Below, piece after piece: positions 47,603-57,164 of a DNA stretch of 63,459 nt (the stretch's first letter is position 1; each line of letters opens with the position of its first letter). The translations under genes and the position numbers were made by a program. Source of the DNA: Candidatus Latescibacterota bacterium. Lineage in GTDB: Bacteria > Krumholzibacteriota > Krumholzibacteriia > WVZY01. The DNA lies in NCBI GenBank assembly GCA_011772205.1, contig WVZY01000020.1, forward strand, positions 147,945 through 211,403, in the 5' to 3' direction. The notes beneath the pieces are model-generated. The model was given only the letters and a program-made list of their open reading frames with translations. It had not been told where the DNA came from and did no database searches.

Positions 47603-48363
47603 ATTTCCTCCTCTTCGGGAGTGTGGAAGCCGGACACTCGAATGCGTCCAAGCACTTCCTCGCTTCCGGACCGAACCAATGGAAAGCCCGCCCCTGGCTT
47701 CACCGCCAGCATTCGGACCCGGATGATATCACCAGATGCGGGGATGACGATTTCCCCCAGCTCTTCGTAACCTCTTACCTGAACGAGCAGATCTTCTTCG
47801 AGCTGGCGCCCCTCGATTTCCCATTCGATGAGTTCGCCTTTCTCGATTTCAGCCACCTCGGGAATCATGCCGCTCATCGTAAAGACGAGCGATATCGTGC
47901 GGTCAGGCTCTCCACGAACGGTCCTCAGCTCCACCCAATCAACGATCATTTCGTCGTCGTGCTGTTTGTGTTCGCTAGCTGAATCGGGATCAGCGAAGCC
48001 AATGATGCCCCATCCCATCACCGTACGGATGTGTTTCGTCAGCAAGAACGTCGTAGAATCCGACGGCAGAAAACCGCCGCCCAGATAATCGGCGAAGTAA
48101 ACACGATCGGGCAGGCGCTGATGTTGTTTTCTTCTGGCTTCGTAGCTGCGCAGCAGGCAGCCGACGGAACAGAACGGCTTGAATTCTTTATCCAGATAGT
48201 AACCGCTGGCTTCATTTATCTTGTCGATGATCATTCCGCAGGAGGAGCATCCATCTACTCCCTGTGCGATTTTAGGCTGAGTATCAGCGCTGCACCCAAC
48301 AGCCAACATCGAAATGAATACAATCCCAATAAGACAAGCATTCTTGCCGATCAAGAGTTTCAT
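47599..48363 (-). CDS. nosL: NosL-type copper chaperone with C-terminal cupredoxin-like extension
   Basis: The 254-residue lipoprotein has a lipobox (SMLAVGC) and the NosL domain with the metal site CSSCGMIIDKINEASGYY and FCSVGCLL, as in the copper chaperone for NosZ. NosL proteins are usually about 180 residues. After residue 150 an extra domain reads like a cupredoxin, with VAEIEKGELIEWEI and KPGAGFPLV. It has serine and arginine where copper ligands (Cys/His) would be expected after FPLV, so it may no longer bind copper. It overlaps nosF and nosY by 4 bases on either side. Confidence 0.85.
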   Translation of the reverse strand: MKLLIGKNACLIGIVFISMLAVGCSADTQPKIAQGVDGCSSCGMIIDKINEASGYYLDKEFKPFCSVGCLLRSYEARRKQHQRLPDRVYFADYLGGGFLPSDSTTFLLTKHIRTVMGWGIIGFADPDSASEHKQHDDEMIVDWVELRTVRGEPDRTISLVFTMSGMIPEVAEIEKGELIEWEIEGRQLEEDLLVQVRGYEELGEIVIPASGDIIRVRMLAVKPGAGFPLVRSGSEEVLGRIRVSGFHTPEEEEM

Positions 48364-49100
48364 TGAGCTCCTCTCCCTCCTCCGAGTGGCTTTCCCCCTT
48401 CGATGACTGTGGTTACCAATACTCCTTTATCCTGGAATTCGGCTGCGCCATGAACGCTGACGAGGCGGCCGTCCACAATGACGCCGACCCGATCGGCAAG
48501 CTGGGATGCGTTCTCGACGATGTGCGTAGTAAATAGAACCGTAACGCTCCTCTCCTTGAGCGCCCGGATCCACCGGCGGAACTGCTCGATACCGGTCGAG
48601 TCTAGACTGAGTGTCGGTTCATCCAGGAGCAGGATGGGGACATCCTGCAAATACGCGATACCCAGCCCCAGACGTTGCACCATGCCACCCGAATATTCCC
48701 TTGTAAGACGATCGGCATCCTCGGACAGGCTCACGAACTCCAGCGTTTCCTCGATCTTTGCCGGATCAACTCCTCTCAATCCAGCATAGAAGGTCAGCAG
48801 CTCGCGGCCCGTCAGCAACCCAGGCACGACAACCCGCTGGGGCAAGTAGGCAATTCGTTTTTTTGCCTCCTCGGGTTCGGCCGCCATATCGATCCCATCG
48901 ATCAGGACACGGCCGGATGAAGGTCTATGGAGGCCGCAGGCCGCTTTGAGGATCGTTGTCTTCCCGCTGCCGTTCGGTCCGAACAAAACGAAAGCTTCCC
49001 CTGCGCGCACTTCCAGATCGACGCATTTGACAGCGTGGATTTTGCCATACCACTTATCGAACTGTTCGAGGCGTACCATCGGTTTTATTTCGCTGTTCAT
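48360..49100 (-). CDS. nosF: ABC transporter ATP-binding protein NosF
   Basis: This 246-residue ATPase powers the NosFY transporter. The Walker A motif is GPNGSGKTT, the signature is YSGGMVQRL and the Walker B region is ILLLDEPTLSLD, followed by H-loop FTTHIVENA. All catalytic motifs are intact. It is translationally coupled to nosD and nosL through 4-base overlaps. It is assigned by these motifs and by its place in the nos operon. Confidence 0.92.
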   Translation of the reverse strand: MNSEIKPMVRLEQFDKWYGKIHAVKCVDLEVRAGEAFVLFGPNGSGKTTILKAACGLHRPSSGRVLIDGIDMAAEPEEAKKRIAYLPQRVVVPGLLTGRELLTFYAGLRGVDPAKIEETLEFVSLSEDADRLTREYSGGMVQRLGLGIAYLQDVPILLLDEPTLSLDSTGIEQFRRWIRALKERSVTVLFTTHIVENASQLADRVGVIVDGRLVSVHGAAEFQDKGVLVTTVIEGGKPLGGGRGAQ

Positions 49101-50494
49101 TTTCGCTTCCCGGAATGATTGCGGCTCAGCCCGAGCAGAAGGAATAGAGGCGTTGCCGAGCCGATGAAAAACGCTCCTGCAACAAGCGGATTCATCTCGG
49201 AGCGATCCTGACGGACTCTGAACCAGGGCACATCATGGTTCGCCAACGGGCGCATTCGAGGAGCCGCGTCGCGTGATTTGCCTAATTCCAGGATCGGCAG
49301 AGCCCTTTCGGCAGCCTCGAGTATTTCGGCGGCCGGGCTGAAAAGGTAGAACCGGACCTCAGGACAATTGCTTTCGAGCACTTGAAACACATTCTGGATG
49401 GTATATGGCTTATCGCCGATTCCATCGCCATCGAGATCGTACCCATCGTAGCCGGACCAATAATTTCCACCACTGCTGTCCGTCCATACGATCTCGGTGT
49501 GACTAATGTCCAGTAATAGCTCGCTTAGGTTATTGATGAAATTGTTACCTGCGAATATATTCGCGTCGCTACCGGCGTTCATCTGGACGGCAACGTCGTT
49601 ATCCACGACATCGTTGTGCAGCAGGATGTTCCCGCCGCTGTTGTTGAGAAAAATACCCCGGCTGTTGTCCAGAATAAGATTGCCTTCAGCCCGTGTGTCA
49701 TCCATTGATTGATACAGGATCCCGTAAGCGCGGAAACCGCGGCATCGCGCAAAAACGTTCCGGTAGAATCCGATGTTCTGCGAGTACATCAGCGCCGCGC
49801 CCGCCACATTTTCGTCAAATAGGTTGTCTTCGAAAATATTGTGGTTGGAGTACATGTAGTGCAATCCGTATCGAACGTGATGAACATGGTTCTGTCTGAT
49901 GATCGTCGAGTCGGCAAAGGAAAAGTAGATACCATCCCTCGTGTTCAGGATTTCATTCCGTTCGATACGACTGTGTCGACTATTCCACAAATGAATGCCG
50001 TTGCCGCGGTCCTCCTCGATCAAGTCGAGTCGCCCCTCGATCCGGTTATCATGAATGGTGATCCAACTTCCTGCTTTGACATAAATCCCATGCAGCGATT
50101 CATCGATCCGATTGTTTTGTATCGTTACTGAATCGGCCTCCACTAAGATGCAGGCCATGTCGTCGATCAACCTGGTACCTGCTTCGCTGACGCGCAGACC
50201 ATCGATTACCGTGCCGGGCGCCTTGATGTGGATGACGATTCCCTCGTACCCGCCGCGGATCCAGGGGTGGCCTTTCCCGGTCAGGACGATAGGAACCTCT
50301 ATGACCAAGTTTTCGAAATACTCTCCCTCGTCGAGTCGGAGCGTGTCACCGGGAGACGCTTGGCTCAGAGCGCTGGCAATACTATCTCCGGCTCGAACGA
50401 TCCGAACCGCTGATTTCAACCGATCCGGAACAATCAAAAACAAAAGAGCGATGAGGGCGAGAGCCAGCCATCCACGCCGAGAAATTCGTACCAA
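49097..50494 (-). CDS. nosD: periplasmic copper-site maturation protein NosD
   Basis: NosD is a right-handed beta-helix (CASH/PbH1) protein needed for NosZ copper-centre assembly. The 465-residue form starts at TTG 50494, which has GGAGGA 6 bases before it and opens a signal-peptide-like segment (RRGWLALALIALLFLI). A GTG at 50527 is the alternative. The repeated patterns NRIDESLHGIYVK, NEILNTRDGIYFSF, DNLFDENVAGAALMYS and NNFINNLS show the helical coils. The C-terminal end has a predicted membrane helix (FFIGSATPLFLLLGL). It is the fourth-last gene of the operon. Confidence 0.93.
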   Translation of the reverse strand: MVRISRRGWLALALIALLFLIVPDRLKSAVRIVRAGDSIASALSQASPGDTLRLDEGEYFENLVIEVPIVLTGKGHPWIRGGYEGIVIHIKAPGTVIDGLRVSEAGTRLIDDMACILVEADSVTIQNNRIDESLHGIYVKAGSWITIHDNRIEGRLDLIEEDRGNGIHLWNSRHSRIERNEILNTRDGIYFSFADSTIIRQNHVHHVRYGLHYMYSNHNIFEDNLFDENVAGAALMYSQNIGFYRNVFARCRGFRAYGILYQSMDDTRAEGNLILDNSRGIFLNNSGGNILLHNDVVDNDVAVQMNAGSDANIFAGNNFINNLSELLLDISHTEIVWTDSSGGNYWSGYDGYDLDGDGIGDKPYTIQNVFQVLESNCPEVRFYLFSPAAEILEAAERALPILELGKSRDAAPRMRPLANHDVPWFRVRQDRSEMNPLVAGAFFIGSATPLFLLLGLSRNHSGKRK

Positions 50495-50703
50495 TAGACT
50501 TCCTCCGAAAAATTCTTTCTTGGGCACATGCCCGTCTGTCCGGATGCATCAACCTCGGTTGCTGTCACACACACGGCCTGGCGGAACCGGGCGGGGGGGG
50601 TTATCCAGCGAAGCCCGGAGAAATCGTATGGATGAACTCCATGACAATACGGGGCGTCTGGGCGACGACGAACATCCGAAGGGATGAAAGTTGAAGCGGC
50701 CTG

Positions 50704-51207
50704 TTACCGAGTCATCGCTGCCAGCTCGGAATCCACCATGGACTTTGTCCGGACACCTGCTACACCCGTTTTCACCAGCAGCTGCCAGACCTCCTCCATA
50801 TCCAGGAAAAGCTGCTTGTCGATTTTGCCGGCTTTTCGGCGACCCTTGCAATCTTCATAGAGGTTCAGCGCCTTCGTCAGCTGTGCTTGGGTGTCTTCCC
50901 ACTCCTCGTGGAGGGTAGGGCTGAATCGATTGCTGTACTGGTTAAAACCTTCGGTGATGTAGGCCGCGACAGGATTGATGATGTTCAAGACCTGGATGAT
51001 CTCGATGTCCTTGTTGTGGACCTTGCTTTCCCAATCCGTATCCGATTCAGGTGCCTTTTGCTCTGGAACGGGCAGCGGTTCCGGCGCTTTCACATTCAGA
51101 GTGATCCCAGGACTGCTAGCCGGCGGTTGCTCTGCGGATTCATCGCTCACACCACCGCAGCCAGAGACGAGTGCGAGAGCGATGATCAAAGTGGTTATCA
51201 GTTTCAT
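50704..51207 (-). CDS. lipoprotein of the nos operon, function unknown
   Basis: ATG at 51207 follows GGGAGG. The 167-residue product has a lipobox (ALVSGC), then a proline-rich linker (PEPLPVPEQKAPES), and a helical C-terminal domain ending SELAAMTR. No known family was recognised. It lies between the membrane protein and nosD in the same direction (36 bases after the former, 209 before the TTG start of nosD). A role in NosZ maturation or in anchoring electron carriers is possible but unproven. Confidence 0.75.
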   Translation of the reverse strand: MKLITTLIIALALVSGCGGVSDESAEQPPASSPGITLNVKAPEPLPVPEQKAPESDTDWESKVHNKDIEIIQVLNIINPVAAYITEGFNQYSNRFSPTLHEEWEDTQAQLTKALNLYEDCKGRRKAGKIDKQLFLDMEEVWQLLVKTGVAGVRTKSMVDSELAAMTR

Positions 51208-51243
51208 GATGCCTCCCATGCGATTAGCCGTGATAGTTTCGCA

Positions 51244-51870
51244 CTAACCAGAAGCAGGTTTTTTCTTCCACGTAAAATACATTCCAGCTATCAACATCAA
51301 GCCAAAAATGAAGAACAACCATGTTCCAATAGCCGGATACGACCATACCTGGAACTGGCCGACCATTTTGTGACCGAAAACCGGCGGAGTAAATGGATCG
51401 ACTTTCACCGCAGCAGTTGGATCGAGTTCATGTCCGTACAGGTACAGCTTTCTCCAGAAACTCCAGAGCGAGAAAATCCCGAAATAAACCGAGAACATGA
51501 CTACATCCAGCACCGAGCCGAGCGTCCCAATAATGCCGGCCCGCAGCGTCAGGATGGTGATCACGCCGACGATCAAAGGAATCCATTTCATTTCGTTGAA
51601 ATTCTCCTGCAGGAGCTCTCTCATCCCGATGTAATGATTCAGGATGTTGATCTCGGTCAGATCGTTGCCTTCGTCACCTCCGATGAGAGCATGGCTGTAA
51701 ATATAGAGATCCAGCCCCTCGGGGTACTGTTGGGCCACGAACTGCATGTGCCATAGCGGTGTCAGGAACGTAAACGGCAGAATCAAAGCGGCCACGATTA
51801 CCAGGATGCGGCTGTGCATCACCAGAGGACGGGAAAGCCTGGCGATTCTTCCGTTGGAAACGTTTCTCAT
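51244..51870 (-). CDS. four-helix membrane protein of the nos operon (NosB-like position)
   Basis: The 208-residue protein has about four membrane helices (VIVAALILPFTFL, IPLIVGVITILTLRAGIIG, VVMFSVYFGIFSLW, WLFFIFGLMLIAGMYF) and a periplasmic loop with HALIGGDEGNDLTEINILNHYIG. Membrane proteins at this place, just after nosZ, are common in clade II nos operons and are sometimes called NosB. No known catalytic motif is visible, although histidines in HALIGG and NHYIG could bind metal. Its role is inferred from location only. Confidence 0.75.
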   Translation of the reverse strand: MRNVSNGRIARLSRPLVMHSRILVIVAALILPFTFLTPLWHMQFVAQQYPEGLDLYIYSHALIGGDEGNDLTEINILNHYIGMRELLQENFNEMKWIPLIVGVITILTLRAGIIGTLGSVLDVVMFSVYFGIFSLWSFWRKLYLYGHELDPTAAVKVDPFTPPVFGHKMVGQFQVWSYPAIGTWLFFIFGLMLIAGMYFTWKKKPASG

Positions 51871-51940
51871 TTTGCACCACCGATAGGAAACTCGAGCGGC
51901 GGCCGGATTGAGTCATACATCCTACCGCCGGATCATAAAA

Positions 51941-53845
51941 CTATTTCACCAACAGATATCCCTGCATCTCCTGATGCAGAGCGCTGCAGAAATTGGTGCA
52001 ATAGAATGCGTGTACGCCGCCTTTTTCCGCTGCAAATGTGACGGTCTTGGTCTCGCCCGGATCGATTACGATGTTGATGTTGTAGTCATCGATAGCGAAA
52101 CCATGCAGTTCATCTCGGGTTTGCTCAATATTGGTGACGTGGACGATGACCTTGTCACCCTTGTTTACGCGGATGACGTCCGGGGCGAAGAATGAGCGAA
52201 CCGCCATCATCCAGACCTCGACCGTATTACCGCGGCGCTCGATCTTTGCCTCCTCGGCACTCCAGATGGCATTCGGATTCTTCGACCAGCGCGTGTCATC
52301 CTTCTTATAGACTTCCACTGCGTTGATCTTGTCCGCTTTGATAATTACCGCGTAGTGCGGCTCAGGTTCCGTGAATGCATCGTAGAGGAGCTTCATCTTG
52401 TCACCGGTGATGTCGATCAGCTGAGCCGATTCCGGAATAGAGGGGCCGACGCTCAGGTGACGGCCTTTCGAAAGCTTGTTCAAAGCAACGAGGTAGTTAC
52501 CATCGGGGCTCCTCGAGTCGCCTTCTGCCGATACAAGGTGACCGATGTTGTACGATACCGGGATTTTATCCACCACATATTGACTCATGTCAGAAGGATC
52601 ATCGTAGGGTGGAAGCTTCCATTTGGCGACCGCACTTTCCACGAACAGAGAGGTGTACGCGTATCCTTTGCCATCGAATTGGGTGTGCAGAGGTCCCAAG
52701 CCGACAGGAATTTCTGCTTCTCGAACCGATGTGTAGGTCAGCACCGGAATGCCATCGACCGTATCCTCGAAATCCTTTTCCGCAATTGCCTTCTTGATCT
52801 TTTCGATGTCGAAAACAGTGGTTGTTGGTGACAGCTTCCCGGACCCGATGATCCACTGGCCCGAGGGGGCCACGTCAACACCGTGGGGCGATTTGGCCAA
52901 TGGGATGTAATAGCAAATTCCCGGAGATTTGTCTGGATAGAGCACCGGCGCGCCCTTGACCGTGCTTGCTTGTCCGTCCGCAACCGCCTTCTCCGCCGCT
53001 CGCCAGTCAACCATCAGGATGTAATCCTTGTCACGCTGCGAGGCGGTGACTTCCAGCTTGCCGCCTTCGATAAACTCACGCTCGGAGTTATAACAAGTCC
53101 AGAAGAGATAGCCTTCGCTCGGACCTTTACCGGCATCACCGAGGTCGTAATCAAGGGGAGGAACGACGATTTCCCACCCAAGACTCATGTGCCCTGTTTT
53201 AGGATCGATCTTGATTCCAGCCACCACTCCTTTGTACTTCGTGGCATACTCGGTCACGTCCGCATACGTACCCTCGGGGAATGGGACGGACATTCGAGTC
53301 GCCATCGTGGCGTATTCGCTGTTCGGAGTGATGAATGAGCTGCCGTGATTCGCCGAGATGTTCGGAACCTTGAGTATCTGTTTCGTTTTGAAATCCGCCA
53401 GGTCGATGCGGGCGATTCGACCGTTCGCATTGTCATTGATGAACAGCCAGCGTCCGTCGTACTCGCCATTGGTTTCTGAAAAGCCTGGGTGATGCGAGTC
53501 GCCCCAAGTATAGCCGCCCAGCATTTCCCCGGACTCGTCGTCAAATCCATAACCGGTGCCCGGGTAGGGAGTAAAGACGGGGATCGTGCAGATGTGACGC
53601 ATCGATGGAACGCCAGCGACAAAAACCTGCCCGCTGTGCCCGCCCGAGTAGAATAAGTAGTATTCGTCCAGGTCACCGGGCGCAACGTACGTCGCCAGTG
53701 CCGCCGCTGCCCGATCCGATGCGCCGATACCGGCCCCACGGCGAGCTCCACGTTCGGGCGGTTGCTTACCGCAGCCGATGAACATCATCGCTAGGACAAT
53801 GAGCAGTACCGGGATCAATCCCAGCGGCCTGAGCAGCATTTTCAT
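51941..53845 (-). CDS. nosZ: nitrous oxide reductase, clade II
   Basis: NosZ reduces N2O to N2 in the periplasm using CuA and the four-copper CuZ centre. The 634-residue protein starts at ATG 53845, 8 bases after AAGGAG. It has a Sec-type signal with a lipobox-like end (MMFIGC) and no Tat twin-arginine motif, as in clade II enzymes. CuZ histidines are in GGHSGQ, WGDSHHPGFSETNG, NHGSS, PHGVDV, LHTQF and GHLVSAEG. The CuA domain ends with FYCTNFCSALHQEMQGYL. No nitrite or NO reductase gene occurs in this window. It is the core of the minus-strand operon. Confidence 0.96.
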   Translation of the reverse strand: MKMLLRPLGLIPVLLIVLAMMFIGCGKQPPERGARRGAGIGASDRAAAALATYVAPGDLDEYYLFYSGGHSGQVFVAGVPSMRHICTIPVFTPYPGTGYGFDDESGEMLGGYTWGDSHHPGFSETNGEYDGRWLFINDNANGRIARIDLADFKTKQILKVPNISANHGSSFITPNSEYATMATRMSVPFPEGTYADVTEYATKYKGVVAGIKIDPKTGHMSLGWEIVVPPLDYDLGDAGKGPSEGYLFWTCYNSEREFIEGGKLEVTASQRDKDYILMVDWRAAEKAVADGQASTVKGAPVLYPDKSPGICYYIPLAKSPHGVDVAPSGQWIIGSGKLSPTTTVFDIEKIKKAIAEKDFEDTVDGIPVLTYTSVREAEIPVGLGPLHTQFDGKGYAYTSLFVESAVAKWKLPPYDDPSDMSQYVVDKIPVSYNIGHLVSAEGDSRSPDGNYLVALNKLSKGRHLSVGPSIPESAQLIDITGDKMKLLYDAFTEPEPHYAVIIKADKINAVEVYKKDDTRWSKNPNAIWSAEEAKIERRGNTVEVWMMAVRSFFAPDVIRVNKGDKVIVHVTNIEQTRDELHGFAIDDYNINIVIDPGETKTVTFAAEKGGVHAFYCTNFCSALHQEMQGYLLVK

Positions 53846-53934
53846 AGCTCGCACTCCTTTGTTGAGGTTATCGAGTCCATGACCTCTGCTTCCTTCCTTC
53901 TGCCGGAGAAGAGATCACCGCTTATCGGGAAGAG

Positions 53935-55137
53935 CTATTGGCTCTCCCTGTTCTTCACGATGTCGTAGGCCTTCCGGATCTTGCCGATCGCTTCCCACTT
54001 CTGTTCGTCGGTCAAGACAATTTGACTTTCCAGGATGATTTTCATCGTGCCCGTCGGTTCGAAAAGGAATTCTTCAACCGTTTTGTTAAAGCGGGAGCGA
54101 ACGTCATCAGGAGCCCATGAAAGGTCCGGCCCTTTGTTCGTTGGTGATATGATCTCGAAGGCTTCGATGCTGTGACAAACGAAACAGCTGTTCTCTACGA
54201 AAAACGCACCGTCGCCTTTGAGCATTTTCCGTTCACGCTCGATTTCTTCCGGTGTCTGCTGGTCGCGGAGTTCGATTCCGGGAAAGAACTTACGTTTCAA
54301 ATTCTCATTGCTGCGCCAGCTCATCACCAGCATGGCCAGGGCCATGGCGTCTCTGGTTTGCAGGTTGAGATCCGGCATGATGCTTGTGGGGACCACGGTG
54401 GTTGGGGATTTGAAGTGCATCGTATGCCAGTTGAATACGGTAAGCTGGGTGGTGGCGAGATTTGAAAAGTCAAACTCCTCGGGATGTTTATCACCATCGA
54501 ATGTCAGATCGGGTCCGAGACGGCCGCCGGTGCCGTTGATCACGTGACAAATTTTGCACCCTTTCGTGCGCACGATGGATTTGGCCCGGTTGATGTAATC
54601 CATCCCTTTAGTGGCGCGTTCGTACCGGTGACAGTAATTGCAGTTTGCCTGCAAAAGGGGAGGGGGATTCACGGGGTCGTATTCGGACGAGATCGCAGCG
54701 CCGAGCAGCGGCTCTTCCCAGTGGCGGGAGAAGCCGTGAGCCTCGTATTCGCTAAGGGCGTAGCCTTGACCGCCGTGACAGATCGTGCAGCCGTATTCCT
54801 CCACCGGGTGAGAATTAAATAGTGCAAGATCGGGGTGCGTCCTCCATGGTTGTTCAACCCGCTCGAGACCTTTCCATAGAATGCCCTGATGGCAGGTCGT
54901 GCAGCGGTCCACTCGGTCCAGGTCTTCCGCCCAGATTTGTTGAATACCGGAGGGGATTTGATCTGGATCGACGTGGCCAACGGTCTCGGCCAGTATCGCT
55001 CGAAACTCATCTCGGTAATATTTCCACTCCGGAGATACTTCTTTTGCGATCGTACCGATTAGTGCGACGAGAAAGATTACCGTGATGATCAACAGAATGA
55101 TGAGTTCTTTTTGAGTTATTTGCTTAATCTTGGCCAT
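53935..55137 (-). CDS. membrane-anchored pentaheme cytochrome c
   Basis: The 400-residue protein has one N-terminal membrane helix (ELIILLIITVIFLVALIG) and five CxxCH motifs: CTTCH, CTICH, CNYCH, CKICH and CFVCH. The fifth starts a C-terminal monoheme domain. It is encoded 12 bases after cytochrome b and 89 bases before nosZ, so it most likely carries electrons from the quinol-oxidising complex to NosZ. A conserved methionine that would serve as sixth ligand for each heme could not be assigned with confidence. Confidence 0.85.
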   Translation of the reverse strand: MAKIKQITQKELIILLIITVIFLVALIGTIAKEVSPEWKYYRDEFRAILAETVGHVDPDQIPSGIQQIWAEDLDRVDRCTTCHQGILWKGLERVEQPWRTHPDLALFNSHPVEEYGCTICHGGQGYALSEYEAHGFSRHWEEPLLGAAISSEYDPVNPPPLLQANCNYCHRYERATKGMDYINRAKSIVRTKGCKICHVINGTGGRLGPDLTFDGDKHPEEFDFSNLATTQLTVFNWHTMHFKSPTTVVPTSIMPDLNLQTRDAMALAMLVMSWRSNENLKRKFFPGIELRDQQTPEEIERERKMLKGDGAFFVENSCFVCHSIEAFEIISPTNKGPDLSWAPDDVRSRFNKTVEEFLFEPTGTMKIILESQIVLTDEQKWEAIGKIRKAYDIVKNRESQ

Positions 55138-55149
55138 GTTCGAACTCGA

Positions 55150-56646
55150 CTAAAAAGGTATTGGGTGAGCGGGCCATTCCTGCCATGGCCAGAAGAATTG
55201 CCAGTTCGGACCGCGAAGAGCAGTACCGGTCCATGTCAGCAGGATGAACGAGATTATAAATGCGCAAAACGTCGCGATCGACGCGGTTCTTTTGGATGAG
55301 GTCACTTTCAGAGTGACGAAATAGAGCACAACGAAGCTGAGCAATAATAGAGTGGCCGGGTTGACGAGATCGAAGAAGAGCTGGCTTTCGATGTTCGGGA
55401 ACAATTCCCTCATCGGAGCGAGAATCCCGATTGCCAGGCATCCGATCGTCCAGGCGAGACCCCAAGCAAACCCAACTACTCCCCAGCGTTTGCCGGAGCC
55501 GCTCGTCAGCCAATATCCGATTCTGTATTGTTCTTTGTCGAGGTAGGGAATGAGGGCCAGTCCAATCAAAACGATGAATGGAATGACCGCGCCGCCGATG
55601 AGCGCCGAATAGCTCACGAGTTCCTGAAGTCCCAGGAAATACCACGGAGCCTTGGCCGGATTTGGCGTAATCTCAGGATTGGCTGCTTCCTCCAAAGGAG
55701 CAGGCACCACAAGCGCAAGGATCATTGCCGCGGCCAGCGTCAAAACGGCAACAAGCAGGATACGCGTTGTCAAGAACGGCGAGGACGGTACCGTATCGGA
55801 CTCCTGAATGGTTCCCGGATCGTATACGTTTACCGAAGTCCCGCTGGAAATTCCTAGAATGCTCCATGTCTTTGTTTTCGGAGGGGGTTCGGGAGTGAGG
55901 TCCTTGTTCTTCTCGCGCAGCTGCTCTACCACGGCCAGCCCTCCATCCTTTCTGATGCGCCACATGTGCCAGATGGCAATGCCGAGCAGCAGGAGCGGAA
56001 GGAACACGACGTGTAGTACATAGAAGCGAATGAGCGTGTTCTGACCAACCAGGGTTCCGCCAAGAAGGAATTGCCGGATGTTCTCCCCAACGAGTGGTAC
56101 GCTGGCCGCAATACTGGTGCCCACGGTAATCGCCCAGAATGCAAGTTGATCCCAGGGCAACAAGTAACCAGTGAAACTGAGAAACAGGGTCAAGACGAGG
56201 AGGATCACGCCGAGGACCCAGTTGAATGGGCGGTTGGAGCCGACAGCGCTGCCTCTCTTGTAGGAACCGGTCAAAAAGACGCGGAACATGTGCAGAAACA
56301 CCGCCACCACCATCAAGTGGGCACTGATCCTGTGCAGTCTCCGCAAAAACCAGCCAAAGCTCACGGCGAAGTCGAGATCCTTGATCCCCCAGTACGCCCG
56401 CTCGACCGAAGGCACATAGAGGAACATGAGAATCACGCCGGTCACTGTTAGTATCAGGAACAGCACTAATGAGATTGTTCCAAGGTAAAGGGAATATTTC
56501 AAAGCGAGGCTCTTCAGTGTGACTCTGTTGGGGAACCAGTGCAAAAGGAAATTAGAAACCACCGCATCGCCCGCTTCTCTATCGGATTCAGGTTTCCAGC
56601 TCCATGTCAGTTTGTCCCAGATTTTTTTCTTCGGTAGCAGGTTCAT
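55150..56646 (-). CDS. cytochrome b (b/b6 type) of a quinol-oxidising complex
   Basis: The 498-residue integral membrane protein has the cytochrome b core with heme-ligand histidine pairs in [10 protein letters not shown]...LHMFR and VLHVVFLP...IWHMWR. The quinone-site region [12 protein letters not shown] and the subunit-IV-like part [16 protein letters not shown] follow. About four additional membrane helices extend the C terminus. It overlaps the Rieske gene by 4 bases (ATGA). Together with the Rieske protein and the pentaheme cytochrome it should oxidise menaquinol for NosZ. Confidence 0.92.
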   Translation of the reverse strand: MNLLPKKKIWDKLTWSWKPESDREAGDAVVSNFLLHWFPNRVTLKSLALKYSLYLGTISLVLFLILTVTGVILMFLYVPSVERAYWGIKDLDFAVSFGWFLRRLHRISAHLMVVAVFLHMFRVFLTGSYKRGSAVGSNRPFNWVLGVILLVLTLFLSFTGYLLPWDQLAFWAITVGTSIAASVPLVGENIRQFLLGGTLVGQNTLIRFYVLHVVFLPLLLLGIAIWHMWRIRKDGGLAVVEQLREKNKDLTPEPPPKTKTWSILGISSGTSVNVYDPGTIQESDTVPSSPFLTTRILLVAVLTLAAAMILALVVPAPLEEAANPEITPNPAKAPWYFLGLQELVSYSALIGGAVIPFIVLIGLALIPYLDKEQYRIGYWLTSGSGKRWGVVGFAWGLAWTIGCLAIGILAPMRELFPNIESQLFFDLVNPATLLLLSFVVLYFVTLKVTSSKRTASIATFCAFIISFILLTWTGTALRGPNWQFFWPWQEWPAHPIPF

Positions 56647-57164
56647 CTGACCACCAGCCTGAAATCACGATCGACTTCCTCAGACAAATTTACGACCAAC
56701 TGGTCGTCCTCCGGGGAGATTTCCAGTCGATGACATTTTAAGGACCGCGGTGCGGGTCCGGCAAAATTGGTTCCCTCGTCGTGGAATTTCGATCCGTGGC
56801 ATGGGCAGTGGAATTCTCCTTTCGACCGGTACATCTTCTTCCGGACCGTCATTTCGCGCTCCTGACTGAACGGTGAGAATTTCACCGTGCATCCAAGGTG
56901 TGTGCAGACGCCGGAAATCGCATAAAAAGCATCCCCTTCGCGAAAAAGGTATATCCTGTGCTCGACCAGGAATTGCACGCCCTGCTGGTAATCTTCCGGT
57001 TTCCCGATTTTGAACTTTTTGGGTGGTTCGTAAAGGATGTTGGGTATCAGGGATCTCAGATAGGGCCAGGTGCTGGCTACAGCTCCAAAGCCCAGGAGCC
57101 AGCCGGCCGCCCGGCGCAGGAACGTTCTCCTGCTCGTATGGTTATTATTGGATGAATCACTCAC
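56643..57164 (-). CDS. Rieske iron-sulfur protein
   Basis: GTG at 57164 overlaps the stop of the preceding gene as GTGA and gives a 173-residue protein. It begins with a Tat-type signal ([19 protein letters not shown]). The cluster-binding motifs CTHLGC and CPCHGS are separated by about 37 residues, a spacing that includes the segment [12 protein letters not shown]. It is the electron acceptor at the quinol-oxidising site of the cytochrome b encoded next. Confidence 0.93.
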   Translation of the reverse strand: MSDSSNNNHTSRRTFLRRAAGWLLGFGAVASTWPYLRSLIPNILYEPPKKFKIGKPEDYQQGVQFLVEHRIYLFREGDAFYAISGVCTHLGCTVKFSPFSQEREMTVRKKMYRSKGEFHCPCHGSKFHDEGTNFAGPAPRSLKCHRLEISPEDDQLVVNLSEEVDRDFRLVVR

